Assembly: GCF_000429545.1 (NCBI RefSeq)
Contig: NZ_KE386914.1
Span: forward strand, 220,977 to 284,976
Origin: Arenibacter certesii DSM 19833
GTDB taxonomy: Bacteria; Bacteroidota; Bacteroidia; Flavobacteriales; Flavobacteriaceae
Direction: 5' to 3'
DNA length: 64,000 bases
Positions 46,109-54,779 of the stretch are shown piece by piece. The notes below the pieces were generated by a model, which had not been told where the DNA came from, made no database searches, and worked only from the letters and a program-made list of their open reading frames with translations. A program made the position numbers and the translations under genes. Every line of letters starts with the position of its first letter. Position 1 is the first letter of the stretch.

Positions 46109-46612
46109 TTATAAAGTTCTAAAATATTCCACGACAGCCCTTGCCTGTTCTTCGGTAAGCCCTTGATTGGCCATTGGTGATCCGTTAAACTCCATTAAAA
46201 GTGCTTTAGCTAAAGGATCTTCCTTTACCATCCCTTCTGGATTTAAGATCATATTCATTACCCATTCCGGAGTACGTCTTTCCATAACGCCATCTGGAGC
46301 TGGGCCTATAAATTTTTTCCCTACCCTATGGCAGGCCAAACACATCTGATCATATACTTCTTTTCCTTTCGCTGCCATCGCCTGGTCTATGTCTGCTCCC
46401 AAAGTGACTGAGGTAATTGGTCCTACCCCTTTATTAGTAAGATCTACCATCTCGGAGGCCTTCACATCTGAAGCGGCTGGTGCGGCAGGTTTCTCTGTTT
46501 TAGCCTTTGCCCTATCTACACTAAATCCGTCTTTTTTCTTTTCTTCCTTTCCTCCACAACTCATAATTAAAGCTGAAAAAAGGATTGCTGCACTCTTAAA
46601 AATTATTTTCAT
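46109..46612 (-). CDS. Monoheme cytochrome c lipoprotein of the nos operon
   Basis: From the ATG at 46612, 167 residues with a lipobox (LIMSCGGK, cysteine at 19), a charged linker and one class I cytochrome c domain with CLACH near residue 92. A methionine-bearing segment MANQGLTEEQARAVVEYFR near the end supplies the axial ligand. It is the first gene of the nos operon and the likely electron donor to NosZ. A GTG 39 bases upstream would extend it, but the signal-peptide layout favours 46612. Confidence 0.92.
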   Translation of the reverse strand: MKIIFKSAAILFSALIMSCGGKEEKKKDGFSVDRAKAKTEKPAAPAASDVKASEMVDLTNKGVGPITSVTLGADIDQAMAAKGKEVYDQMCLACHRVGKKFIGPAPDGVMERRTPEWVMNMILNPEGMVKEDPLAKALLMEFNGSPMANQGLTEEQARAVVEYFRTL

Positions 46613-46726
46613 TGGTTTTTTATTTTTAATGGTTAATGGATAATTGTTCACTTAATTTGGTTTGCTAGTCCAATAATTCTTGATTGTTCTTTATTTATCT
46701 CAGTTGGGTTTAACTTTAATTTAAGA

Positions 46727-46791
46727 CAAAATTAGGTGGACACCACCGTATAAAACATGATAATAATCATATATCGGACAAAAAAGTCCTA
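46727..46791 (-). promoter_or_regulatory. nos operon promoter with FNR-like box and Rrf2-type dyad
   Basis: On the minus strand TAATTTTG (46734-46727) fits the Bacteroidota -7 element. Its -33 TTG is missing. ATGATTATTATCAT (46770-46757, TGA-N6-TCA, FNR-like) is centred 33 bases upstream, about where a class II activator site (-41) would sit. Beyond it TAGGACTTTTTTGTCCGA (46791-46774) matches the rrf2 promoter dyad at 14 of 18 positions. The 395-base spacer up to 47046 holds nothing else that I can name. Confidence 0.65.
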
Positions 46792-47046
46792 ATTAATTGC
46801 TTTCTGATGTGATTTTTGATCTATAATCTATTTTGGAAATCAAACCAGCTGATTTACAATTGGGTACGATTAAATGACCCCCTAATTAAATCTGCCAACC
46901 CATTAATTACTCCTTACAAGTTGGTCTTCTATAAGGATAACTAGGATAGGTTTTTTAAATCTTTTACATATCTTAGTCCAACTAGTGGAAAAGAAAAAAT
47001 CCCGTTGTAAAAGGAGAAAAGTTCCTCCACGATTAAACTGCATTAT

Positions 47047-47526
47047 ATGACCAACTATTTAATCAAGATTCAAGAAGACACCTTTAGCTTAACTGAAAAA
47101 GAATTAGACTCCTTGGATATTATCCCCACTGGTGACTCACAGTATCATGCCTTATCAGATTTAAAATCATATGATATAAGAGTTATCCAGTCCGACTTCC
47201 CTAACAAGGAGATTACATTGGAGGTAAATGGTAATCCCTATCATTTAAAATTAGAAGATCATTTAGATCAGATGGTGAACAAAATGGGAATGCTATCCAC
47301 CAAATCACACCAAATTAACCAAATAACAGCCCCTATGCCCGGACTTATCATAGACATTATGGCTTCTGTTGGTGAAGAAGTTTCCAAAGGCACTCCCCTA
47401 CTAGTTTTATCTGCTATGAAAATGGAAAATATAATAACCTCCCCAGGACAAGGAATTATTAAACAACTAGAGGTGAAAGTTAACGACGCCGTAGTAAAGG
47501 GACAGATTTTAATAGAAATGGAATAA
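47047..47526 (+). CDS. Biotin carboxyl carrier protein of an acyl-CoA carboxylase
   Basis: A 159-residue biotinyl carrier subunit. The C-terminal biotinyl domain has PMPGLIIDIMASVGEEVSKG and the biotin-lysine motif AMKMEN near residue 123. It moves the carboxyl group between biotin carboxylase and carboxyltransferase. The gene starts a row of three carboxylase genes with gaps of 11 and 38 bases. A propionyl- or methylcrotonyl-type enzyme is likelier than a fatty-acid-synthesis ACC because of the downstream carboxyltransferase. Confidence 0.92.
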   Translation: MTNYLIKIQEDTFSLTEKELDSLDIIPTGDSQYHALSDLKSYDIRVIQSDFPNKEITLEVNGNPYHLKLEDHLDQMVNKMGMLSTKSHQINQITAPMPGLIIDIMASVGEEVSKGTPLLVLSAMKMENIITSPGQGIIKQLEVKVNDAVVKGQILIEME

Positions 47527-47537
47527 GCTAGACCTAA

Positions 47538-49022
47538 ATGAACATGAAAAAAATACTGGTAGCCAATAGAGGAGAAATTGCATTGCGTATTATGCAAACT
47601 GTCCAAAATATGGGTATAAAAACCGTTGCAGTCTATTCGGATGCCGATAGGAATTCTCCCCATGTGAAATTTGCAGATGAAGCGGTATTTATTGGCAATG
47701 CCCCCTCTTCCGAATCCTATCTAAATATGGAAAAGTTGCTCAAGGCGGCCCAAGACACTAATTCCGACGCAGTACATCCTGGGTATGGATTTTTGAGTGA
47801 GAATGCCGATTTTGCACAACTGCTGAACGATAATAAGATCACCTTTATTGGTCCCAAACCCCATGCGATACGCGTTATGGGCGACAAATTAGCCGCAAAG
47901 GAAACGGTGAAAGCATATAATATCCCCATGGTCCCGGGCATCGATAAAGCCATCACAGATTTGGTTCTAGCGAAGTCCATTGCCAACGAAGTTGGCTACC
48001 CAATTTTAATTAAAGCCGCGGCCGGCGGAGGCGGGAAAGGAATGCGAGTGGTACAAGAAGCCACCGAATTAGAGGAACAAATGCAACGCGCTATTAGCGA
48101 GGCCAAAGCCGCTTTTGGCAACGGAGCCGTATTTTTAGAAAAATATATTGACTCCCCAAAACATATAGAGATACAGGTATTGGCCGATAATCACGGAAAT
48201 GCCATCCACCTTTTTGAAAGAGAATGTAGTATACAAAGGAGACATCAGAAGGTAATTGAAGAAGCTCCCTCAGCTGTACTTTCTCCTGAAACAAGAGCTG
48301 CTATGGGTAAAGCTGCTGTTATGGTAGCCCAAGCTTGCGACTACGTTGGCGCCGGAACCGTAGAATTTCTATTAGATGCAGACCATAACTTCTATTTCTT
48401 AGAGATGAATACGCGACTACAAGTAGAGCACCCAGTCACCGAATTAATAACAGGGGTAGACCTTGTAGAACAACAGATAAAAATCGCTAGGAATGAGGTT
48501 TTAGAAATAAAGCAAGAAGATCTATCTATAACAGGACATGCGGTAGAACTAAGAGTATATGCAGAGGATCCCTTCGACGATTTTCTACCTAGTATCGGTA
48601 CACTAGAAACCTACCAACGTCCTCATGGACCTGGAATACGGTTAGATGATGGATTTGAGGAAGGTATGACCATTCCTATTTACTACGATCCCATGCTTTC
48701 TAAATTAATAGCATACGGCAAAAATAGACAAGAGGCCATACAACGTATGCTCCATGCCATTGCCAACTACAAAATTGAAGGTTTGGAAACCACCCTCCCC
48801 TTTGGAAAGTTTGTTTTTGAGCATGAAGCCTTTACTTCAGGAAATTTTGATACGCACTTTGTAAAGAAACATTTTAGCAAAGACGCACTCTTTAAGCTTT
48901 ATAAAAAGGAGCGAAAAATTGCAGCTCTAATAGGGCTTAAACTATATTTAGAACACCAGGAAATCCTAAAAGTTCCAGAAGATAAAAGTTCCAACTGGAC
49001 GTTAAAAAGAACCAACCGTTAA
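47538..49022 (+). CDS. Biotin carboxylase subunit of an acyl-CoA carboxylase
   Basis: A 494-residue ATP-dependent biotin carboxylase. MKKILVANRGEIALRI at the start, HPGYGFLSEN near 79, the ATP-grasp glycine loop AAGGGGKGMR near 162 and MNTRLQVEHPVTE near 287 are all family signatures. Start codons at 47538 and 47544 (second methionine) are both possible. It lies between the carrier and carboxyltransferase genes. Confidence 0.95.
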   Translation: MNMKKILVANRGEIALRIMQTVQNMGIKTVAVYSDADRNSPHVKFADEAVFIGNAPSSESYLNMEKLLKAAQDTNSDAVHPGYGFLSENADFAQLLNDNKITFIGPKPHAIRVMGDKLAAKETVKAYNIPMVPGIDKAITDLVLAKSIANEVGYPILIKAAAGGGGKGMRVVQEATELEEQMQRAISEAKAAFGNGAVFLEKYIDSPKHIEIQVLADNHGNAIHLFERECSIQRRHQKVIEEAPSAVLSPETRAAMGKAAVMVAQACDYVGAGTVEFLLDADHNFYFLEMNTRLQVEHPVTELITGVDLVEQQIKIARNEVLEIKQEDLSITGHAVELRVYAEDPFDDFLPSIGTLETYQRPHGPGIRLDDGFEEGMTIPIYYDPMLSKLIAYGKNRQEAIQRMLHAIANYKIEGLETTLPFGKFVFEHEAFTSGNFDTHFVKKHFSKDALFKLYKKERKIAALIGLKLYLEHQEILKVPEDKSSNWTLKRTNR

Positions 49023-49060
49023 TATTTAAGATTCACAAGGAATATAAAGTCTACTATTAA

Positions 49061-50602
49061 ATGAAGGAGAAAATAAAAAAAGTGGAGGAAAAAATTGCCC
49101 TTGCCAAATTGGGAGGCGGTAAAAAACGGATCGATACCCAACATGCCAAAGGAAAATTAACGGCTCGTGAGCGAATTCATTTTTTACTGGACCAAGGTTC
49201 CTTTGAGGAAATGGGTGCTTTGGTAACGCATAGAACCAAGGAATTTGGTATGGATAAACAAATTTATTACGGGGATGGCGTAGTTACCGGGTTTGGAACA
49301 ATCCACGGACGGGAAGTCTGTGTCTTCGCGCAGGATTTCACCGTTTTTGGAGGTTCCCTTTCCGAAACACATGCCGAAAAAATTTGTAAAATAATGGATA
49401 TGGCCATGAAAATAGGCGTCCCAATTATAGGACTCAATGATAGTGGTGGAGCAAGAATCCAGGAAGGCGTCCGCTCCTTGGGCGGATATGCCGATATTTT
49501 TCATAGAAATGTAAAGGCTTCAGGGGTAATCCCCCAAATATCCGCAATTATGGGACCCTGTGCTGGTGGGGCAGTCTACTCCCCAGCTATGACCGATTTT
49601 ACCCTAATGGTAGAGAATACCAGTTATATGTTTGTAACTGGCCCCAATGTGGTAAAGACCGTTACCAATGAAGAAGTTACCTCCGAAGAATTGGGAGGTG
49701 CAATCACCCATGCCACTAAATCCGGGGTTACCCATTTTACAGCTGGCAACGACTTGGAATGTATAGCCCAGATAAAACAATTGATTGGCTATTTGCCTCA
49801 AAACTGTGAGGATGCCCCAAAGGCACTCTCCTATTCCCTACAAACGGAAATTAGAGAGGGCTTAGAAACCATTCTTCCTGAAAATGTTAATCAGCCTTAT
49901 GATATGCGCCATATTATCCAAGAGATAATAGATGCAGATACCTTTTTTGAAGTACATAAGCTCTATGCCGAAAATATTGTAGTAGGATTTGCCCGAATGG
50001 CAGGTAAGAGTATCGGCATTGTAGCCAATCAGCCTATGAGCTTAGCGGGAGTACTAGACGTAGACAGCTCCAAAAAGGCGGCCAGGTTTACTCGTTTCTG
50101 TGACTGTTTCAATATTCCGCTATTAGTTTTGGTAGATGTTCCTGGATTTTTACCGGGTACGGATCAAGAATGGAACGGTATTATTACCAATGGTGCAAAA
50201 TTGCTCTACGCCTTAAGTGAGGCAACAGTTCCTAAAATTACGGTCATTACCAGAAAAGCGTATGGTGGGGCCTATGATGTAATGAATTCCAAACATATTG
50301 GGGCCGACTTAAACTATGCTTGGCCCAGTGCTGAAATTGCAGTAATGGGCGCCAAAGGAGCCAGTGAAATAATTTTTAGGAAAGAGATTATGGCCGCTGA
50401 GGATCCTGAAAAGAAACTTGTAGAAAAAGAACGGCAATACGCAGAAATGTTTGCGAATCCTTTTAGTGCTGCTGAAAGGGGCTTTATAGATGAGGTTATC
50501 CTACCCAAGGATACACGTAGAAAATTAATAAAGGGGTTCTCCATCTTAGAAAATAAGGTGGTAAACATGCCCAAGAAAAAACATGGAAACATACCTTTGT
50601 AG
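49061..50602 (+). CDS. Acyl-CoA carboxylase carboxyltransferase (beta) subunit
   Basis: A 513-residue carboxyltransferase of the propionyl-CoA/methylcrotonyl-CoA carboxylase type. It has the N- and C-terminal halves of the crotonase-like fold: [20 protein letters not shown] near 125 and [15 protein letters not shown] near 363, plus [14 protein letters not shown] near 402. Substrate cannot be read from sequence alone; the length fits PccB. Together with the two preceding genes it forms the whole enzyme. Confidence 0.93.
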   Translation: MKEKIKKVEEKIALAKLGGGKKRIDTQHAKGKLTARERIHFLLDQGSFEEMGALVTHRTKEFGMDKQIYYGDGVVTGFGTIHGREVCVFAQDFTVFGGSLSETHAEKICKIMDMAMKIGVPIIGLNDSGGARIQEGVRSLGGYADIFHRNVKASGVIPQISAIMGPCAGGAVYSPAMTDFTLMVENTSYMFVTGPNVVKTVTNEEVTSEELGGAITHATKSGVTHFTAGNDLECIAQIKQLIGYLPQNCEDAPKALSYSLQTEIREGLETILPENVNQPYDMRHIIQEIIDADTFFEVHKLYAENIVVGFARMAGKSIGIVANQPMSLAGVLDVDSSKKAARFTRFCDCFNIPLLVLVDVPGFLPGTDQEWNGIITNGAKLLYALSEATVPKITVITRKAYGGAYDVMNSKHIGADLNYAWPSAEIAVMGAKGASEIIFRKEIMAAEDPEKKLVEKERQYAEMFANPFSAAERGFIDEVILPKDTRRKLIKGFSILENKVVNMPKKKHGNIPL

Positions 50603-50641
50603 AAGGATATTCCATAAACATTAAGACTTAGTTGCCAAAAT

Positions 50642-51502
50642 ATGAACAGTATAGAAGATTTAATAGACCTAATTAGCCTAGAGCGCGTAGATGATACTAC
50701 CTATGTCGGACAAAATTACCAGGCCCCTTGGGGTAGGGTTTTTGGAGGACAAGTATTAGGGCAGTCGCTCCATGCTGCCTATCAAACTGTACCAGATAAT
50801 AAGCTTGCCCATTCCATGCATGCCTATTTTATTTTGGGGGGCGACCTTAGTATTCCCATAACCTATGAGGTGGAAAACATTAGGGATGGAGGTAGTTTTG
50901 CTACCAGACGTGTGGTGGCAAAACAAGATGGGAAGGCTATTTTTAATATGGCCGCTTCCTTTCAAGTAAAAGAAGAGGGAGAAGACCATCAGATTTCCAT
51001 ACCCAATGTAATAACCCCAAAAAAACTCTTGAGCAGTTTAGATCAGCTAAAGGAGATGGAGCAAATAGACCCCTATACATATAAGTTTCTCCAACTTACA
51101 CACCCAACCACATTCGAATTTAAGCCAGTAGAACGATTGAGTGCACTACTTACTAAAAACGGTCCCCCTTTTAATCATATGTGGATGCGTACAGCAGCTC
51201 CTATAAGTGTAGGCTTACCTATGCAACAGCAACTGTTGGCCTATATGTCCGACTACAATATTCTTACCACCGCCTCCCTACCCCACCGGGAAAAATTGAG
51301 AGCGGATAAAACCTTTTACGCAAGTATAGACCATGCCATTTGGTTCCATCGCGATTTCAATATTTCCGATTGGCTATTATATACTATGGATAGTCCAAGT
51401 GCCAGTAATGCTAGAGGGTTCTCTAGAGGAAGTATTTTTGATAGAAAGGGAAAGCTAATTGCCTCTGTTACCCAAGAAGGGCTGATGCGAAAAATGAAAT
51501 AA
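50642..51502 (+). CDS. Acyl-CoA thioesterase II (TesB-like)
   Basis: A 286-residue double hot-dog thioesterase that releases CoA from acyl-CoA. YVGQNYQAPWGRVFGGQVLG near 20, RDGGSFATRRVVAKQDGK near 80 and the C-terminal DHAIWFHRDFNISDWLLY near 228 are typical. The TesB triad D/S/Q-type residues are in this last segment. It follows the carboxylase genes after 39 bases and is followed by a terminator. Confidence 0.93.
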   Translation: MNSIEDLIDLISLERVDDTTYVGQNYQAPWGRVFGGQVLGQSLHAAYQTVPDNKLAHSMHAYFILGGDLSIPITYEVENIRDGGSFATRRVVAKQDGKAIFNMAASFQVKEEGEDHQISIPNVITPKKLLSSLDQLKEMEQIDPYTYKFLQLTHPTTFEFKPVERLSALLTKNGPPFNHMWMRTAAPISVGLPMQQQLLAYMSDYNILTTASLPHREKLRADKTFYASIDHAIWFHRDFNISDWLLYTMDSPSASNARGFSRGSIFDRKGKLIASVTQEGLMRKMK

Positions 51503-51607
51503 ACTACCTCGGGGCAAGCCCACAAGGCATTAAAAGAAAAAAAACGTATTGATTTCGAGGCAAGCCTTGGAGCATTTAAATCTCGATTATCGAGTAATAT
51601 ATAATAG

Positions 51608-51645
51608 ACTGCTCTGGACCTTTTAAATAGTCTAGAGCAGTTTAT
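51608..51645 (+). terminator. Intrinsic terminator after the thioesterase gene
   Basis: ACTGCTCTGGAC at 51608-51619 and GTCTAGAGCAGT at 51630-51641 form a 12-bp stem (one G-U) with a 10-base loop, followed by TTATA. It lies about 105 bases past the stop in a 378-base spacer. Confidence 0.65.
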
Positions 51646-51817
51646 ATAACTCCTCTTCCGTATTACCTGCCTACAATTTTTTTGCTCACTCTATAGCTGA
51701 TACTTCACCTCTTATTTCTAAACTATCCTACTTCCCTTAAATCCAATCCCTTTAGGATAAGCCTATGAAACATTTAATTCTCATTTAGAGATTAAAGTAT
51801 TTTGTGGATAACATTAT

Positions 51818-51851
51818 ATGGATTATATCCATTAACATGGAAATAATCCAT
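51818..51851. promoter_or_regulatory. Twin palindromes upstream of dinB
   Basis: ATGGATTATATCCAT (51818-51832) and ATGGAAATAATCCAT (51837-51851) are two dyads, 19 bases centre to centre, 30 bases before the dinB start. A further GTGGATAAC lies upstream. They look like tandem operators for a DNA-damage repressor, but no regulator gene is adjacent. Confidence 0.55.
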
Positions 51852-51880
51852 AATTTAGCATACCTATTTTTTGATATGCT

Positions 51881-53095
51881 ATGAACAAAACAATACTCCA
51901 TTTAGATTTGGATACTTTTTATGTATCCGTAGAGCGACTCCAGGACAGTAGGCTTAACAATAGGCCTATATTGGTAGGCGGCACTAGTGATAGAGGTGTT
52001 GTAGCTGCTTGTAGTTACGAGACCCGAGGCTTTGGCGTACATTCCGGAATGCCTATGAAAATGGCTAAGGAACTCTGTCCCGAAGCAGTAATTATAAAGG
52101 GGAACGCAGGTAACTACAGTAAGCAATCGGATATTGTAACCGAGATTATCAAAGAACAGGTACCCTTATTCGAAAAATCGAGCATCGATGAGTTTTACGC
52201 CGACCTTACGGGAATGGACCGTTTTTTTGGCGCTTACCAATACTCCTCAGAACTCCGCCATAAGATCATTAAGGAAACGGGACTCCCTATTTCCTTTGGG
52301 TTGTCCGTAAACAAAGTGGTATCAAAAATAGCGACCGGTGAAGCCAAGCCAAATAATCAAAGAAAAATAGACTATGGCCATGAAAAACCGTTTTTAGCAC
52401 CTTTATCCATAAGAAAGATACCCATGGTGGGCGATAAGACTTACCAAACGCTGCGGAATTTGGGATTGCGCCAGATAAAGACCATCCAAGAGATGCCCAT
52501 GGATGTGATGCAACGGGTATTGGGAGCCAATGGTGAGGTAATATGGAAACGAGCCAATGGCATGGACAATACTCCGGTTATCCCCTATTCGGAACGAAAA
52601 TCCATCTCTACCGAACGTACTTTTGATAAAGACACCATTGATGTGATAAAACTCCGCGGTATTCTTATTGCCATGACGGAGAACTTGGCCTATCAACTCC
52701 GGAGAGGGGAAAAACTGACCGCTTGTATATCGGTAAAGATCCGTTACTCAGATTTCAACACCTACTCCAAGCAATTAAAGATTCCGTATACCAGCGCAGA
52801 CCATATTTTGATCCCCCAAATCCTAGGCCTGTTCAATACGCTCTATAACCGAAGACTATTAGTGCGATTAATCGGTATCCGTTTCAGCCACCTAGTACAA
52901 GGTAATTATCAGATCAATCTCTTTGATGATACCGAGGAGGCACTGAATCTCTATGCCGCTTTGGATAAGATAAGGGAGCGTTTTGGCGATAAGAGCGTTA
53001 TAAGGGCAGCAGGATTGGGCGCCAAGACCATCGGTAGAATGCAGAATCCCTTTAATGGGCAGCCACCAGTGGTATTGGCACATAGGAAGTTTTGA
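51881..53095 (+). CDS. dinB: DNA polymerase IV (Y family)
   Basis: A 404-residue error-prone translesion polymerase. Catalytic text: LDLDTFYVSVERLQD near 6, VVAACSYETRGFGVHSGMPM near 39, SSIDEFYADLTG near 100, then the little-finger domain from about 235 (RKSISTERTFDKDTID). The length is normal for flavobacterial DinB. The C-terminus (GLGAKTIGRMQNPFNG) is intact, but I see no canonical beta-clamp motif. Twin palindromes directly upstream suggest damage-induced control. Confidence 0.95.
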   Translation: MNKTILHLDLDTFYVSVERLQDSRLNNRPILVGGTSDRGVVAACSYETRGFGVHSGMPMKMAKELCPEAVIIKGNAGNYSKQSDIVTEIIKEQVPLFEKSSIDEFYADLTGMDRFFGAYQYSSELRHKIIKETGLPISFGLSVNKVVSKIATGEAKPNNQRKIDYGHEKPFLAPLSIRKIPMVGDKTYQTLRNLGLRQIKTIQEMPMDVMQRVLGANGEVIWKRANGMDNTPVIPYSERKSISTERTFDKDTIDVIKLRGILIAMTENLAYQLRRGEKLTACISVKIRYSDFNTYSKQLKIPYTSADHILIPQILGLFNTLYNRRLLVRLIGIRFSHLVQGNYQINLFDDTEEALNLYAALDKIRERFGDKSVIRAAGLGAKTIGRMQNPFNGQPPVVLAHRKF

Positions 53096-53600
53096 ATAGT
53101 ATTGAGTAGTGGTCAGTAAACAGTAATCGGTAATCAGTGGTCCGTGAACAGTTGGGACCATTTTAAGTGAAATTTAGTACTCCATAATCGGTCGACTCTA
53201 ATCGGGGAAGCAAAGCGAATAGTAAGAAGTGGGCAGTTCTATCAATAAACAATTAGTAATTAGCATTTTTTTAAGGTGGTTTTAAGTATTGAAATACTCG
53301 GTTTCCCTAGAAATACGCTACAAAGAAAAAAACAAAACCACCTCCCTTTTTTAAAGGGAGGTGGTTTGCCTGAAAGTGCAAAGCGGAGGGATCTTTTATA
53401 GTATTAAGTAGTAAGTAGTAAGTAGTGAGATGTTAGTATTGAGAGCAGTTCAGTGATTAGTAACCAGTTTCGGTCAACTCATAGCTACCTGAGAATTGAT
53501 TTTATGTCGGGCGTTCCCCTATCGGGTCGCTCTTTCCGCTGTATCTTTTTTGGTTATTACCCTGTAAGATGATTGTCTAGTTTTTCCGTAATTATCAACT
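53096..53600. repeat. Repeat-rich non-coding spacer with a perfect 15-bp hairpin
   Basis: The spacer starts with short CAGTAATCAGTG/GTGAACAGT-like strings that recur at 57.0-58.0 and 62.0-62.9 kb. AAACCACCTCCCTTT (53335-53349) and AAAGGGAGGTGGTTT (53353-53367) form a perfect 15-bp stem with a 3-base loop. A TAAGTAGTAAGTAGTAAGTA run is at about 53403. I see no gene. The strong hairpin may be a terminator or the end of a small mobile element. Confidence 0.55.
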
Positions 53601-53633
53601 AGACCTACAAGTTTTGAAAAACCTCGCAGGTCT
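53601..53633. repeat. 33-base imperfect palindrome (AGACCT...AGGTCT)
   Basis: AGACCTACAAG at one end and CCTCGCAGGTCT at the other enclose a central TTTTGAAAAA. This is a type of extragenic palindrome widespread in Bacteroidota. It is flanked by GCTCTTTCCGCTGTATC (about 53530) and GGATGCCGCTGC (about 53667), which look like imperfect inverted ends of a small non-autonomous element. Confidence 0.5.
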
Positions 53634-53705
53634 TGGTGTCATCTTCCATCACTAGCCAAAAAAGGATGCCGCTGCAATAGCTAACGCGGCGTTCAGTGGA
53701 CAAGA

Positions 53706-53830
53706 TTTCAATTAACAATAACCAATTAGCAATAAACAGTTGGGTAGACCCCTGATTAATTAGGGTATGAATAAGGAATCTACAAAACAGGTTTATTCAA
53801 AAGTAAAAAACCGAATATTTGGTTAAAGCC
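53706..53830. repeat. Dispersed intergenic repeat, copy A
   Basis: Starts CAATTAACAATAACCAATTA and continues through GGGTAG, AATTAGG, GAATCTACAAA to AAAAACCGAATATTTGG. A related copy lies at about 63075-63190, and shorter related ones at 62700-62798 and 62881-62979. All are non-coding and sit in gene-poor spacers. Confidence 0.55.
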
Positions 53831-54015
53831 ACCTATCCCCATCTAATTTTATCCAATGGGCTAAAGCGCCGTAGCTATTCAAAAGCTTCCCCTCTAGCCC
53901 AACTTTCAAATTAACTCATTTCCAAATCTCCAAATTAAAACCCATTGTTACATTATTACATTGATGAATTTTCACATTAGCACATTTCTAAATAACTTTG
54001 AGAAAAATCAAAAAC

Positions 54016-54606
54016 ATGGTAGCAGAGGAAAAATTTACAAATGCAATTGAGCAGTTTGATGCTGCCAATAAGGAAGATCCAAATACCGAAGAATGGCAGG
54101 GTAAAAGCTATCCTAAGGAACTGCTGTATGCCATTAGAATGACGGAGAAACTGAATGGCTTTGCTCCCAATGCTTCGGAAGCCCTACAATTAGCAACCCG
54201 TTGCCAACATATCCAAAGATGGAAGATTCCAAGGGACACCTACGAAGAAGGTAGAAAAGGCTATTTAAAATGGCGACAAGACCTCCAGAAATTTCATGTA
54301 GACAAAGCTTCCGAGATTTTAAAAGAGGTAGGTTACGAGCAGGAAGTAATAGACCAAATAGCCTTTCTATTACAGAAAAAACAATTGCATAAAAATGAGG
54401 AAACCCAAACGCTGGAAGATGTCATCTGTTTGGTATTTCTAGAATATTACTTTGAGGACTTTGCAGCGAAGCACCCAGAGGAAAAGCAATTGGACGTACT
54501 GCGAAAAACCTGGCGCAAAATGTCGACCAAAGGGCATGATGCCGCCTTGCAACTCCCCTTGTCCCATCAAGCGAAAAAAACAATAACCAACGCCATAAAA
54601 GGATAA
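54016..54606 (+). CDS. DUF4202 domain-containing protein
   Basis: From the ATG at 54016, 196 residues with the DUF4202 text EEWQGKSYPKELLYAIRMTE near 23, LATRCQHIQRWKIPRDTYEE near 57 and LEDVICLVFLEYYFEDFA near 136. The histidine and acidic residues suggest an HD-like metal site; its function is unknown. A TTG 18 bases upstream would extend it by six residues, without support. It stands alone between a repeat-rich spacer and the dehydrogenase gene. Confidence 0.87.
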   Translation: MVAEEKFTNAIEQFDAANKEDPNTEEWQGKSYPKELLYAIRMTEKLNGFAPNASEALQLATRCQHIQRWKIPRDTYEEGRKGYLKWRQDLQKFHVDKASEILKEVGYEQEVIDQIAFLLQKKQLHKNEETQTLEDVICLVFLEYYFEDFAAKHPEEKQLDVLRKTWRKMSTKGHDAALQLPLSHQAKKTITNAIKG

Positions 54607-54779
54607 TATCCAAGGATTGGAAACACCCCCAAAATCAGTGCGGTTTTTCGCAAAGATCAGGTGTTTCCAATATGTGTTATATTTGTAAATAGGCCTAGTA
54701 GTCGTGAGAAACACCCTTTTTTTGTAATTAATCTCCTTCTAGGCATATTTAATCTAATATCAATTATAATTTAATACAT

